Below are positions 9,401 through 16,793 of a stretch of 64,000 nt of DNA, piece after piece. The stretch's first letter is position 1. The number at the start of each line of letters is the position of its first letter. Source of the stretch: Jejuia sp040720935 (lineage in GTDB: Bacteria > Bacteroidota > Bacteroidia > Flavobacteriales > Flavobacteriaceae); NCBI RefSeq assembly GCF_040720935.1, contig NZ_JBFDAE010000006.1, positions 186,001 to 250,000 on the forward strand, given 5' to 3'. Under the pieces are notes generated by a model. The model was not told the origin of the DNA, did no database searches, and worked only from the letters and a program-made list of their open reading frames with translations. The position numbers and the translations under genes are program-made.

Positions 9401-10189
9401 AGTGATGACGAAGATAATTTTGATTTGGACTATAACCGTGTAAAGTTGAGTACACTAAAATTTGCGCCATCATTAAATTGGAGAGGCGAGTTAGGAGCAC
9501 ATTTTAAACTAGGATTGAGTTACGAATCTATTGAAGTTGAAGAAACAAGCGATCGATTTATAAATACTTTTTATGTAGCAAACGGAGAAGATAACCAGAA
9601 GGATTTTGTCGGCGTTGAAGCTATGTATAGTTATCAAAATAAAGATAACGAAGCATTTCCTACTTTAGGCATGCAGACCAGTATACAATTTGGTTATACC
9701 TCTAATTTAAAGGAATCAAAAGGGTTTGCGTACTTTATTCCAGAACTTGGATTTGATTATAAACTAGTGTCTAGTGGTCAGCTCGTTTTTGCAACACATG
9801 CAAAAGCGCATCTTATTTTTGGTGATGATTTTGAGTTTTATCAAGCAGCAAATTTAGGCGCAAATAACGGACTGCGAGGATATAGAAACGAACGGTTTTC
9901 TGGTGAAAATTCATTTTATCAAAGCACCGATTTGCGTTTAAACCTTCGAAAAGTTAAAACAGGATTATTGCCATTAAATATAGGTATCTATGCTGGTTTT
10001 GATTATGGGCGTATTTGGGTTGACAATGAATTGGTTTTAAATAATAATTCCTTTAATTCAAACATGTGGAACACTTCAATAGGTGGCGGTGTATTTGCAA
10101 ATGCTGCTGATATTCTAACCTTAAACCTGTCGGCTTTTAATAGTGATGATGGCCTGCGTTTAGCTTTTAAAGTTGGGTTTGGGTTTTAG
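6494..10189 (+). CDS. Metallophosphoesterase / kinase-like / outer-membrane barrel protein
   Basis: Giant lipoprotein of 1231 residues (lipobox ILNAC). Residues about 42-330 are a calcineurin-like phosphoesterase with GDAG, FLGDNIYPKG, IPGNHDWYSDG, MHHPMFTNGPHGG and SGHEHSLQYL, the full metal-binding set. The middle (about 430-760) contains GKRYVMRAIRK, then GDWDRHTDQWRW (Asp597-Trp605) and PIPRDRDQAF (Asp624/Asp626), which resembles the catalytic loop and metal-binding aspartate of CotH/HipA-type kinases. Residues about 880-1231 are beta-rich, with repeated amphipathic strands and a final aromatic residue (VGFGF), as in Omp85/surface-antigen barrels. Predicted outer-membrane location. Stand-alone transcription unit, convergent with the next gene. 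The phosphoesterase is certain; the kinase-like reading is mine. Confidence 0.85.
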   Translation: MNFQKSALLVILIFILNACATYKSQYRDKNLQNSFPNKEIAHTFYLIGDAGISGDPESSQAIKAFKTELSEASKNSTVVFLGDNIYPKGLPKKDEKGRASAENQLNAQIDAVKDFKGETIFIPGNHDWYSDGLKGLKRQEKYIEDALGKNKFLPENGCPIEKVDISDDIVMIVIDSEWYLTNWDKHPTINDDCEIKTRFKFFEELESLIKKARGKTTIIAMHHPMFTNGPHGGQYDFVSHLKPIPVLGTLKNILRKTSGVSPADLQNKKYNTFKKRVVTLAQENDKTLFVSGHEHSLQYLIQDNLPQIISGSGSKSTATRNVKDAFSSSDSGYARLDVFTDGSSIVRFYSAKDDKVLFQTEVFSEDKKEHISSYDDSFPNQKSASVYSEKEVTKSGFHKYIWGDRYRKYYGAKVNVPTVNLDTLFGGLTPTRKGGGHQSKSLQLMNKEGKRYVMRAIRKSATVYLQAMAFKDQYIEGQFDGTATESLLQDFYTGSHPYAPFVTGGLSDAVNLYHTNPVLYFVPKQNALARFNQDFGDELYMIEEHVSDGHGNLKSFGNSNKIESTDDLMKKLRKDEKYVVDDDMFLRARLFDMAIGDWDRHTDQWRWAEFKEAGKVVYRPIPRDRDQAFSNMGDGALMNLATRIVPPLKLMEGFNDDVRNVKGFNFSPFSLDMMLLNETTKKQWKTQVAFIQKNLTDEVIDNAFKAFPKEVQDETVTEIKRVLKARLENLPDIADRYYKALNKTPLVRGTDKDDLFEIERIPNGDTKLTVYRIKNGKKGTVLHQKIYNKEDTKEIWIYGLDDDDVFKVTGEGDNGIKLRLIGGQNNDTYTIENGKKVKMYDYKSKKNTFTTSKGSKNLTDDYETNIYDYAKPKNSANQFMPLLGANPDDGFKIGVLNTLTNYGFERNPFSSQHTISGAYYFATSGFDFEYNGEFANVIGSWNLGLNAKFTSPNYAINFFGFGNSTPNLNSDDEDNFDLDYNRVKLSTLKFAPSLNWRGELGAHFKLGLSYESIEVEETSDRFINTFYVANGEDNQKDFVGVEAMYSYQNKDNEAFPTLGMQTSIQFGYTSNLKESKGFAYFIPELGFDYKLVSSGQLVFATHAKAHLIFGDDFEFYQAANLGANNGLRGYRNERFSGENSFYQSTDLRLNLRKVKTGLLPLNIGIYAGFDYGRIWVDNELVLNNNSFNSNMWNTSIGGGVFANAADILTLNLSAFNSDDGLRLAFKVGFGF

Positions 10190-10980
10190 TTTAATTTAAA
10201 CCCATACAAATTCCCGCCTTCACTTTTATTTTTTTCATCTGTAATAAAAACTGTTGTATTGTCTTTAAAACAAACACCTTCTTTTTGGGAGTTGTGATCG
10301 AATTTTAATTCTTCAATAGCACCTTTAAAAAAATTATCAGATTTAAAGTTTGTGATTTTCCAGAGCTTGTCATGGTTTAAAAGCACAATGGTTTTTCCGT
10401 CATCACTTATATCTGCTGAAGTAATTTTAACGCGTTTTCCTTTCAACTTAAAATCTGTAATTAATTCCGCAGTATGTTTTCCTATGGTATTGGGTACTTT
10501 TAAAAGCACACTCGATTTGTTTTCCTTACTGAAAATATAGAAGTAATTATTAAAAAGAAAAAAGGCTTCAAAATCTTCGGAATTCATTTTCTTTGGCAAC
10601 ATAAAATTAATCCGTTCTGCTGTTGTTTTATCCGCATCTAAATTTGAGACTTTATAAATTGTAAAATCATCACGATTTCTACTGTTATTACCAAAATCGC
10701 CAATGTATAAATTTCCTTTGTTATCTGAAGTTAAATCTTCCCAATCAATATTGCTAGAGTTACTGATATCAATGTCTTTTACAATATTTCCTTTTAAATC
10801 TAATCCATAAATATTATTTTTGTTTCCAGAATCTTCGATAGTCCAAAGTAAGTCTGAATTAATGACTTTTTCTATAGCCGAAGCCTCTTTCAAACTACTC
10901 GGTAAATCTGCAATGACAGTCAATTTTCCAGTATCGCAACTAGAAAAAATAAAAAAGAATAAGGTTAGAAATTTATTCAT
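10186..10980 (-). CDS. Predicted lipoprotein, SdiA-regulated/propeller-like
   Basis: A 264-residue lipoprotein: the N-terminus MNKFLTLFFFIFSSC gives a lipobox cysteine at 15. The rest shows repeated beta-strand units such as LLWTIEDSGNKNNIYGLDLKGNIV, DWEDLTSDNKGNLYIGDFGNNSRNRDDFTIYKV and SEDFEAFFLFNNYFYIFSKENKS, a pattern seen in propeller-like proteins related to SdiA-regulated or phytase-like families. The conserved DWEDL and GDFGNN segments are typical of these. No catalytic role can be assigned. Its 3' end overlaps the stop of the convergent metallophosphoesterase gene by four bases. Confidence 0.75.
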   Translation of the reverse strand: MNKFLTLFFFIFSSCDTGKLTVIADLPSSLKEASAIEKVINSDLLWTIEDSGNKNNIYGLDLKGNIVKDIDISNSSNIDWEDLTSDNKGNLYIGDFGNNSRNRDDFTIYKVSNLDADKTTAERINFMLPKKMNSEDFEAFFLFNNYFYIFSKENKSSVLLKVPNTIGKHTAELITDFKLKGKRVKITSADISDDGKTIVLLNHDKLWKITNFKSDNFFKGAIEELKFDHNSQKEGVCFKDNTTVFITDEKNKSEGGNLYGFKLN

Positions 10981-11065
10981 TTTAGGTAGTAAAAATTTAT
11001 AGTGTTAAATTTACAGAGATATTTCGGTATTAAAATTAATAATTTCGAGAATCATTTAACAATAT

Positions 11066-11938
11066 ATGACAACAGTAAACGATTTATTAAACCTTTTAGT
11101 ATTAGAAAAAGTAAACGATAACACGTTTAATGGCGTAAGTAAAACCGTTGGCAGCCCTATTGTTTTTGGTGGTCAGGTGTTGGCTCAAGCCATAAATGCC
11201 GCAAGCAGAACCATTAAAAACGAAAGAGTTTTACACTCAATGCATTCCTATTTTTTAGAGGCAGGAGATTTAGAAATCCCGATTACATATAATGTAAGTG
11301 TCGTTAGAGATGGAGGGAGTTTTTCAGTAAGACGCGTTACAGCACATCAAAATAACACAACAATATTTATATTATCAGCTTCATTTCATAAAAAAGAAAC
11401 GGGATATAGTCATCAAACTGAAATGAAGTCAGGTTTAAAACAACCAGAAGAATTATTGAGTTGGACGGATATGCTAAAACAATACGGTGATTTTTTACCA
11501 AAAAGTTTGAAAGCTTTTTTTCAAATTGAACGTCCTATTGAATTTAAACCCACTAAATTTGTAAATCCGTTAGAAAAAAAAGACCTACCACCATATTATG
11601 ATGTTTGGTTCAAACTTAAAGGCGATGTGAAGGATTTGGATTTGGTAACAAAACAGCAAATTTTGACTTACGTTTCCGATTATAATATTTTGGTTTCTGC
11701 GCTTAATCCTCATGCTAGTAAAGCACATTGGGGCAATACGCAAACCGCAAGTTTAGATCATTCTATGTGGTATTTTAGAGATTTTGATTTTAACGATTGG
11801 TTACTTTTTTCTATAGAATCCCCTAGTGCTTCAAATGCCAGAGGATTTGCCAGAGGAAATATTTTTACAAGAAGCGGAAAGCTAATTGCCTCAGTAGCAC
11901 AAGAAGGGTTAATGAGACCTAAAAATTTAAAAGAATAA
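11066..11938 (+). CDS. tesB: Acyl-CoA thioesterase II
   Basis: Hydrolyses acyl-CoA to free fatty acid and CoA. The 290-residue product has the double hot-dog TesB layout: FGGQVLAQAINAASRT and LHSMHSYFLEAGD in the first half, RDGGSFSVRRVTAHQ, then LDHSMWYFRDFDFNDWLLFSIESPSASNARGFARGNIFTRSGKLIASVAQEGLMR in the second, which is the family's most conserved stretch. ATG 11066 directly follows an AT-rich leader. The gene overlaps the next one at TAATG, so the three-gene run tesB, glycerophosphodiesterase and flavoprotein is a tight operon. Confidence 0.95.
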   Translation: MTTVNDLLNLLVLEKVNDNTFNGVSKTVGSPIVFGGQVLAQAINAASRTIKNERVLHSMHSYFLEAGDLEIPITYNVSVVRDGGSFSVRRVTAHQNNTTIFILSASFHKKETGYSHQTEMKSGLKQPEELLSWTDMLKQYGDFLPKSLKAFFQIERPIEFKPTKFVNPLEKKDLPPYYDVWFKLKGDVKDLDLVTKQQILTYVSDYNILVSALNPHASKAHWGNTQTASLDHSMWYFRDFDFNDWLLFSIESPSASNARGFARGNIFTRSGKLIASVAQEGLMRPKNLKE

Positions 11939-12621
11939 TGATGAAACCGATGAAAATAGGCCATAGAGGCGCCAAAGGACATTTTGCAGAAAACACATTA
12001 GAATCTATTAAAAAAGCCCTAGAATTAGGTGTTGATGGTATTGAAATAGATGTACATAGATGTGCTACTGGACAGCTAGTAGTATTTCATGATTTTACTT
12101 TAGATAGAATGACAAATGGCACCGGTGAAGTCTCAAAACACACGCTAAAAGAATTAAAAAAAGTGGTTGTTAAGGGGTATTGTCAAATTCCAACCTTGTC
12201 GGAAGTTTTAGCTTTTGTAGATAACAAATGTCTATTAAATATTGAACTAAAAGGACAGGACACAGCTAAGGAAGCGGCTAGATTAATCACGTTTTTCGTT
12301 GAAAAAAAGGGATGGGAATATAAGAATATTATCGTATCTAGTTTTCAAAAGAGTTTATTGGAAACAGTTTATAAAATAAACGATAAAATTCCTTTGGGAG
12401 TACTTACAGACCTCAATATAGAAGATGCTGTTAATATCGCCAAAGCGATAAAAGCAGTCTCTATTCATATAGATTACACCATGTTAACTCCCGAAATTGT
12501 TGAAGAATTAAAGGAAGACTACAAAGTGTTTGCTTATACGGTAAACAACTTAAATCCTATAAAACGCATAAAATCTTACGGCGTAGATGGGATGATTTCT
12601 GATTTTCCCGATAGGTTATAA
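11938..12621 (+). CDS. Glycerophosphodiester phosphodiesterase family protein
   Basis: GDPD-type TIM-barrel enzyme of 227 residues that releases an alcohol and glycerol-3-phosphate from deacylated phospholipids. It carries the signature GHRGAKGHFAENTLESI, DGIEIDVHRCATGQLVVFHDFTLDR with the metal-binding Glu/Asp and second His, LNIELKG, and the C-terminal DGMISDFPDRL. No signal peptide, so cytoplasmic. Start and stop both overlap neighbours (TAATG), pointing to translational coupling with tesB and the flavoprotein; lipid turnover fits the neighbourhood. Confidence 0.93.
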   Translation: MMKPMKIGHRGAKGHFAENTLESIKKALELGVDGIEIDVHRCATGQLVVFHDFTLDRMTNGTGEVSKHTLKELKKVVVKGYCQIPTLSEVLAFVDNKCLLNIELKGQDTAKEAARLITFFVEKKGWEYKNIIVSSFQKSLLETVYKINDKIPLGVLTDLNIEDAVNIAKAIKAVSIHIDYTMLTPEIVEELKEDYKVFAYTVNNLNPIKRIKSYGVDGMISDFPDRL

Positions 12622-13829
12622 TGCATAAAGACGTTATAATTATTGGTGGTGGTGCAGCAGGTTTTTTTGCAGCAATTAATATAGCTGAACAGAACCCAAG
12701 TTTAAAAGTAGCCATTTTAGAACGTGGTGCAGCGGGACTTACCAAAGTAAAAGTTTCTGGTGGCGGACGCTGTAATGTGACGCATGCCGAATTTATTCCG
12801 CAAGAATTAATTCAAAATTATCCGAGAGGCGAAAAAGAATTATTAGGGCCTTTTCATCAATTTATGACGGGCGATACCATAGAATGGTTTGAAAAACGAG
12901 GTGTGGAGCTTAAGATTGAAGACGATGGGCGCATGTTTCCAGTTTCAAATTCATCACAAACGATTATCGATTGTTTTTTAAATGAAGCTGAAAAATATCA
13001 GGTTGAGGTGTTTTATAATCATTCGGTAAAATCTTTAGAGCAAAAGAACGAACTATTTCATATCGAAACTTCTCAAGGGAACTTTTCTTCAGAAAAAATT
13101 TTAATAGCTACAGGAAGTAACCCTAAAATCTGGAAACTTTTAGAAGATTTAAGGCATACCATTTCACAGCCTGTACCTTCGTTATTTACCTTTAATATAG
13201 AAGACGATAGAATAAAAGATATTCCAGGAGTTGTCGCTAAAGATGTTGAAGTTAAAGTTTTAGAAACCGATTTATGGAGCGAAGGCCCGTTATTAATTAC
13301 CCATTGGGGCATGAGTGCGCCATCCATTTTAAAATTGTCTGCTTTTGGAGCTTTAGAATTTGCAAAAAGAGATTATAAATTTCAGATAGAAATAAATTTC
13401 ATAAAAAAGTCTTTTGAAGAATGTTTAGACACTTTAAAAACTTTGAAACAAGATTTAGCTAAAAAGACAGTATTCAAATCCACACAATTTGAACTTCCAA
13501 AACGCCTATGGCATAAATTGGTTTTAGCTTCAAATATGGTTGAAGACACTCGTTGGGCAGATTTGAATAAGTTGCAACTAGAAAATTTAGCAAGCCAATT
13601 GACCCAAGCCATTTTTAACGTTAATGGAAAGAGTACGTTTAAAGAAGAATTTGTAACCGCAGGAGGTGTGAATCTTAAAGAAGTTAATTTTAAAACTTTT
13701 GAAAGTAAGTATATTAAAAACTTATTTTTTGCAGGAGAAGTGCTAAATATTGATGCGGTTACAGGAGGGTTCAACTTTCAAAATGCTTGGACCGGGGCTT
13801 ATATTGCTGCAAAATCTATTGCGCAGTAG
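12621..13829 (+). CDS. HI0933/BaiN-type FAD-dependent oxidoreductase
   Basis: Flavoprotein of 402 residues. The N-terminal FAD site IIGGGAAGFFAAINIA is followed by KVSGGGRCNVTH, the hallmark of the HI0933/YhiN family. A central insertion (about 190-330) leads back to FVTAGGVNLKEVNFKTFESK and FFAGEVLNIDAVTGGFNFQNAWTGAYIAAKSI, the second FAD-contact region. Members have varied or unknown substrates; the name BaiN refers to a gut bile-acid reductase and should not be taken as the function here. It overlaps the glycerophosphodiesterase gene at TAATG. Last gene before the insertion element. Confidence 0.92.
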   Translation: MHKDVIIIGGGAAGFFAAINIAEQNPSLKVAILERGAAGLTKVKVSGGGRCNVTHAEFIPQELIQNYPRGEKELLGPFHQFMTGDTIEWFEKRGVELKIEDDGRMFPVSNSSQTIIDCFLNEAEKYQVEVFYNHSVKSLEQKNELFHIETSQGNFSSEKILIATGSNPKIWKLLEDLRHTISQPVPSLFTFNIEDDRIKDIPGVVAKDVEVKVLETDLWSEGPLLITHWGMSAPSILKLSAFGALEFAKRDYKFQIEINFIKKSFEECLDTLKTLKQDLAKKTVFKSTQFELPKRLWHKLVLASNMVEDTRWADLNKLQLENLASQLTQAIFNVNGKSTFKEEFVTAGGVNLKEVNFKTFESKYIKNLFFAGEVLNIDAVTGGFNFQNAWTGAYIAAKSIAQ

Positions 13830-13890
13830 TTTCCCTTATAAAAAGACGATAAAAAGGTTTTTGTGAATTTAATAATTAAAACCGGCTAAA

Positions 13891-13918
13891 CACCTCCCTT
13901 ACTCCCTCCTTGTTAGGA
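13891..13918. repeat. Left arm of a dispersed repeat split by the IS
   Basis: The sequence beginning CACCTCCCTTACTCCCTCCT and running to TTAGGA matches, as reverse complement, the outer part of the intact element at 30616-30695 (GGAGGGATTAAGGGAGGTGT). The counterpart lies beyond the IS at 15434-15462. Both arms break off inside their small hairpin, next to the IS ends. Confidence 0.7.
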
Positions 13919-15433
13919 CTAATCTTTATACACAAAAATTTTTTGTTTTTAATTATTTAACTATCTGATTTTCAATGAGTTAAATTTGTTTATTGTCTTA
14001 ATTTTGCTTATCTTTAAGTATGGTAAACAACTGTTACAAAGGGTTTTACAGCGATATTTCTCCTGATAAACGTCTAGATTTGAGATTAGAATTAATAGCA
14101 ACCGATTTATTACTTTCGGGGAGCTCCACGGTAAATAAAGCCTCTGGCAACCATGCATCAAAAACAGCATTTTACAGAACTTTGAAGAACAAGCGTTTTG
14201 ACCATAACGATGTCCTGTTGGGCAGCTTTCGTAAATGTTCGCAGAACATTGATGTAGGCCATGTTCTGTGCATTCAGGATACTACTGAGTTTAATTACAA
14301 TCACGTTATAGATAAGATCGGCAAGGATGATGCTGACATAGGCCCCACTACCAATAAGGATACCGCTGGTCTTTTCTGTCATCCTGTTTTGGTGTGCGAT
14401 CCATCTGGTCTGAATATCTACGGTTTGGGCTCTGCCTCTATTTATAATCGCAAATGGGACCAAAAAGATAAGTACGAGCGCAATTACCAACAACTTCCCA
14501 TTGAGCAGAAAGAATCCTATAGATGGATTGAAAATGCGCAGAATGCCCGTTCGCTTATCTCCAAGGATGTAAATATAACCGTGATAGGTGATCGTGAAAG
14601 TGATATCTACGAAGAGTTTGTACAGCTCTCGGACAGTAAAACCGATTTATTGGTGCGCTCGAGGGTTGATCGGATAATAGAGGGCCCTGCCAAAAAGCTA
14701 TACTCCAAAATAAGCGAACAGCCACTGGCAGGCACCTCAAGTGTCGAGCTCTCGGGAAATAAAAGCCGAACCAAGAGAACGGCATTATTGGAAATACGAT
14801 ATTGCGAAGTTGAGATAAGAGCGCCCAAAACTTACAAAGGCCCGCAAAGGAGCTTTAAACTGCATGCCGTTGAGGCAAGAGAGGTGACGCCCAACCTGCC
14901 TAAAGACCAAGACCCCATACTTTGGAGGATCATAACTACCCATAAAGTGAATAATCTGGAACAGGCCCGGCAATGTATAGCCTGGTACAAACAGAGGTGG
15001 CTCATAGAAGAGCTTTTCCGGGTAATGAAAACCAAGGGCTTTAAGATAGAGAGCAGTCAGCTGGGAAGCGGTTCATCCATTAAAAAGCTCATATCCTTCA
15101 CCCTTGAAGCGGCACTCAATATCATGCGCATCAAACTTGCTTTGGGAAGTGAACATAATATGCTGGCAGACATGGTCTTTACAGATAGGCAGATCATATT
15201 TATGTCGTTGCTAAACAGCAGGCTTGAAGGCAAGACCACCAAACAAAAGAACCCCTACAAAAACAAGTCCCTTGCCTGGGCATCATGGATTATAGCTCGA
15301 TTAGGCAAATGGTCAGGATATAAATCACACGGCCCCCTGGCTATATCTCCATTAAAAATGGATACGACTCTTTCAATAATCAATATCAAATCTTTGAACT
15401 ACTCTATGATAAATAAATGTGTATAAAGATTAG
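13919..15433 (+). mobile_element. IS4-family insertion sequence (IS50-like group), complete
   Basis: The element is bounded by 16-bp perfect terminal inverted repeats: CTAATCTTTATACACA at 13919-13934 and its complement at 15418-15433. It encloses one intact transposase gene whose stop codon lies inside the right repeat. Base composition is clearly richer in G+C than the flanking genes, suggesting recent arrival. Pairing extends a few bases outward (TTAG on both sides). I found no direct target duplication. The element sits inside a dispersed palindromic repeat and downstream of the flavoprotein gene, so it breaks no recognisable gene. Confidence 0.9.
14020..15426 (+). CDS. IS4-family transposase (Tn5/IS50-like)
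   Basis: DDE transposase of 468 residues. The catalytic residues fall in CIQDTTEFNY (first Asp), IGDRESDIYEEF (second Asp) and WYKQRWLIEELFRVMKTKGFK, the Y-R-E-K signature with the catalytic Glu that defines IS4 elements and Tn5 transposase. The N-terminus (KGFYSDISPDKRLDLRLE ... ASKTAFYRTLKNKRFDH) resembles the Tn5 end-binding domain. The frame is open throughout, so the enzyme is probably active. Several long antisense frames exist across this gene because of its composition and are not genes. Confidence 0.95.
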   Translation: MVNNCYKGFYSDISPDKRLDLRLELIATDLLLSGSSTVNKASGNHASKTAFYRTLKNKRFDHNDVLLGSFRKCSQNIDVGHVLCIQDTTEFNYNHVIDKIGKDDADIGPTTNKDTAGLFCHPVLVCDPSGLNIYGLGSASIYNRKWDQKDKYERNYQQLPIEQKESYRWIENAQNARSLISKDVNITVIGDRESDIYEEFVQLSDSKTDLLVRSRVDRIIEGPAKKLYSKISEQPLAGTSSVELSGNKSRTKRTALLEIRYCEVEIRAPKTYKGPQRSFKLHAVEAREVTPNLPKDQDPILWRIITTHKVNNLEQARQCIAWYKQRWLIEELFRVMKTKGFKIESSQLGSGSSIKKLISFTLEAALNIMRIKLALGSEHNMLADMVFTDRQIIFMSLLNSRLEGKTTKQKNPYKNKSLAWASWIIARLGKWSGYKSHGPLAISPLKMDTTLSIINIKSLNYSMINKCV

Positions 15434-15462
15434 CTCTAAAAAGAGGGGATTAAGGGGTGTGT
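15434..15462. repeat. Right arm of the dispersed repeat split by the IS
   Basis: The sequence CTCTAAAAAGAGGGGATTAA followed by GGGGTGTG matches the outer arm of the CCCCTCC-class elements at 30616-30695 and 27186-27274. It is the inverted partner of 13891-13918 across the IS. Confidence 0.7.
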
Positions 15463-15560
15463 CGATTAAAAGTTTCTATATTTATTTCTCATTTTCCATA
15501 TATCTTCTTTAAAATTAGAAAGCACTTAAATTAAAAAACTCAGCACAATTAAATATTATT

Positions 15561-15581
15561 TTTATATATTTGATATATAAA
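15561..15581 (+). promoter_or_regulatory. Promoter core with overlapping dyad, toxin-antitoxin operon
   Basis: Perfect inverted repeat TTTATATAT-TTG-ATATATAAA (9+3+9). It contains a Bacteroidota promoter core TAtaTTTG at 15565-15572, 21 bases before the antitoxin ATG. A ribbon-helix-helix antitoxin bound here would block its own transcription. The geometry is seen directly; the binding is inference. Confidence 0.6.
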
Positions 15582-15592
15582 ACATATATACA

Positions 15593-15838
15593 ATGAGCAA
15601 AACAAAAAAACTTATTGAATTAGACGACAAAGCCATTGAAATTCTCGAAAAACAAGCAAAACTTCAAAAACGCTCGTTAAAAAATTATATTGAATATACT
15701 TTGGAAGATACGGCTCTACGTTACTCCGAACCTTCAGAAGCATATAAAGCCATGATGGACGATATGATTGAAAGAGATAAAAAAGGAGATTTAAAAACAC
15801 ATTCGTGGGAAGATATAAAAGCACAATATGGCAAATAA
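15593..15838 (+). CDS. Ribbon-helix-helix type antitoxin
   Basis: An 81-residue protein beginning MSKTKKLIELDDKAIEILEKQAKLQKRSLKNYIEYTLEDTA: a beta-strand followed by two helices, the ribbon-helix-helix pattern. The C-terminal half is charged (MDDMIERDKKGDLKTHSWEDIKAQYG), as in antitoxin tails that wrap a toxin. It overlaps the toxin gene by 11 bases, antitoxin first, the usual order. It probably represses its own promoter through the dyad at 15561-15581. Located immediately after an IS, in keeping with the mobile nature of such pairs. Confidence 0.85.
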   Translation: MSKTKKLIELDDKAIEILEKQAKLQKRSLKNYIEYTLEDTALRYSEPSEAYKAMMDDMIERDKKGDLKTHSWEDIKAQYGK

Positions 15839-16100
15839 GCATATTCAGTTTACTGAAGAAGCACGAATAGAATTCCATAAGATTAAGTGTTTTATGGATT
15901 TCAATGGAAAAGCAGATGAATTTTGGGAAGATTTAGAGCGACAAATAAAAATGATATCCGATTTTCCAGAAGCATTTCAAGTTCGCTATAAAAATGTTAG
16001 AATTGTTCCTTTAGAAAAATTTAATTATTCTATTCATTATGTTATTAAACCTAATGAAATACTAGTTTACCGTTTTCTCAACCAAAAACAAAATTTTTAA
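15828..16100 (+). CDS. RelE/ParE-type toxin
   Basis: A 90-residue protein with the RelE/ParE layout: two N-terminal helices (EARIEFHKIKCFMDFNGKADEFWEDLERQIKMISDFPEAFQVRYKNVR), then strands IVPLEKFNYSIHYVIKPNEILVYRFLNQKQNF. The central arginine and the FNYSIHYVI strand are typical of ParE-like members. Target could be gyrase (ParE) or the ribosome (RelE); sequence does not decide. The ATG overlaps the antitoxin gene by 11 bases. The adjoining DUF1697 gene starts at the next base after the stop, so read-through transcription is likely. Confidence 0.85.
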   Translation: MANKHIQFTEEARIEFHKIKCFMDFNGKADEFWEDLERQIKMISDFPEAFQVRYKNVRIVPLEKFNYSIHYVIKPNEILVYRFLNQKQNF

Positions 16101-16631
16101 ATGCACACATACATCGCACTTTTAAGAGGTATAAACGTTAGTGGTCAAAAGAAAATTCCAATGGCGGAACTTAGAGAATTACTCTCGAAAGCAGGATTAA
16201 AAAACGTTCAAACTTACATTCAAAGTGGGAATGTGGTTTTTCAATCTTCAGAAGAAAGCAAAGAAAAATTAGAACTAAAAATCCATAATGCCATTAAAGC
16301 CCATTTCGGATTTGAAGTGCCAATTTTAGTAAAAACGCCAAAAGAATTACAGCAAATATTTGATGATTGTCCGTTTCCAGAAGATAAGAAAATAAATAGC
16401 TATTTTATGATGTTATATTCTGCTGCCAACAAGGATTTAGTTAACGAAGTATCAAAACTATCTTATCCAAATGAAGCATTTAAAATAACTGATAATGCTG
16501 TCTATTTCTATTGTTCTACAGGTTATGGCAAAGCAAAATTTAGTAATAATTTCTTCGAACGTAAATTAAAAGTTACAGCTACTGCAAGAAACTATAAAAC
16601 TATGGTAAAGTTAGTGAAACACGATTTTTAG
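16101..16631 (+). CDS. DUF1697 family protein
   Basis: A 176-residue protein of the DUF1697 family, recognised by MHTYIALLRGINVSGQKKIPMAELRELLSKAGLKNVQTYIQSGNVVFQS at the N-terminus and YGKAKFSNNFFERKLKVTATARNYKTMVKLV at the C-terminus. The family is widespread and has no assigned biochemical role. No signal peptide or membrane segment. It starts one base after the toxin stop, but its presence beside the toxin-antitoxin pair is probably fortuitous. Family call is firm; function unknown. Confidence 0.92.
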   Translation: MHTYIALLRGINVSGQKKIPMAELRELLSKAGLKNVQTYIQSGNVVFQSSEESKEKLELKIHNAIKAHFGFEVPILVKTPKELQQIFDDCPFPEDKKINSYFMMLYSAANKDLVNEVSKLSYPNEAFKITDNAVYFYCSTGYGKAKFSNNFFERKLKVTATARNYKTMVKLVKHDF

Positions 16632-16768
16632 AAGTCTAAGAAACAGATGCACTTAAAATTGTTAGTTGAACTAATCCCACTTTATTAGCGGGATCTACGT
16701 AAGAAAATAGTTTATTAAGGTTTGTTTTATGTGGTGCGATAAGGGCTATAATTATTGATGTCTTTTAT

Positions 16769-16776
16769 TATCTTTG
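16769..16776 (+). promoter_or_regulatory. Promoter core TAtcTTTG upstream of mvaD
   Basis: Matches the Bacteroidota -7 element TAnnTTTG and lies 18 bases before ATG 16794. This places the transcript start between here and that ATG, and rules against the upstream in-frame ATGs at 16755 and 16758. No clear -33 TTTG was found. Confidence 0.55.
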
Positions 16777-16793
16777 TCGGCAGAATAATTGTC

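Noticed and set aside
13382..13774. Antisense frame of 130 codons in the HI0933-type flavoprotein gene
   Set aside because: The sense strand has conserved FAD motifs at both ends; the antisense frame has no start context or motif.
14158..15242. Several antisense open frames of 60-111 codons across the transposase gene
   Set aside because: They are by-products of the higher G+C content and codon use of the IS4 transposase; none shows a family pattern, and the sense protein carries all DDE motifs.
16675..16695. Inverted repeat ATCCCACT / AGCGGGAT after the DUF1697 gene
   Set aside because: One mismatch, A/T loop and no following T-run, so termination is weakly supported; not listed as a feature.
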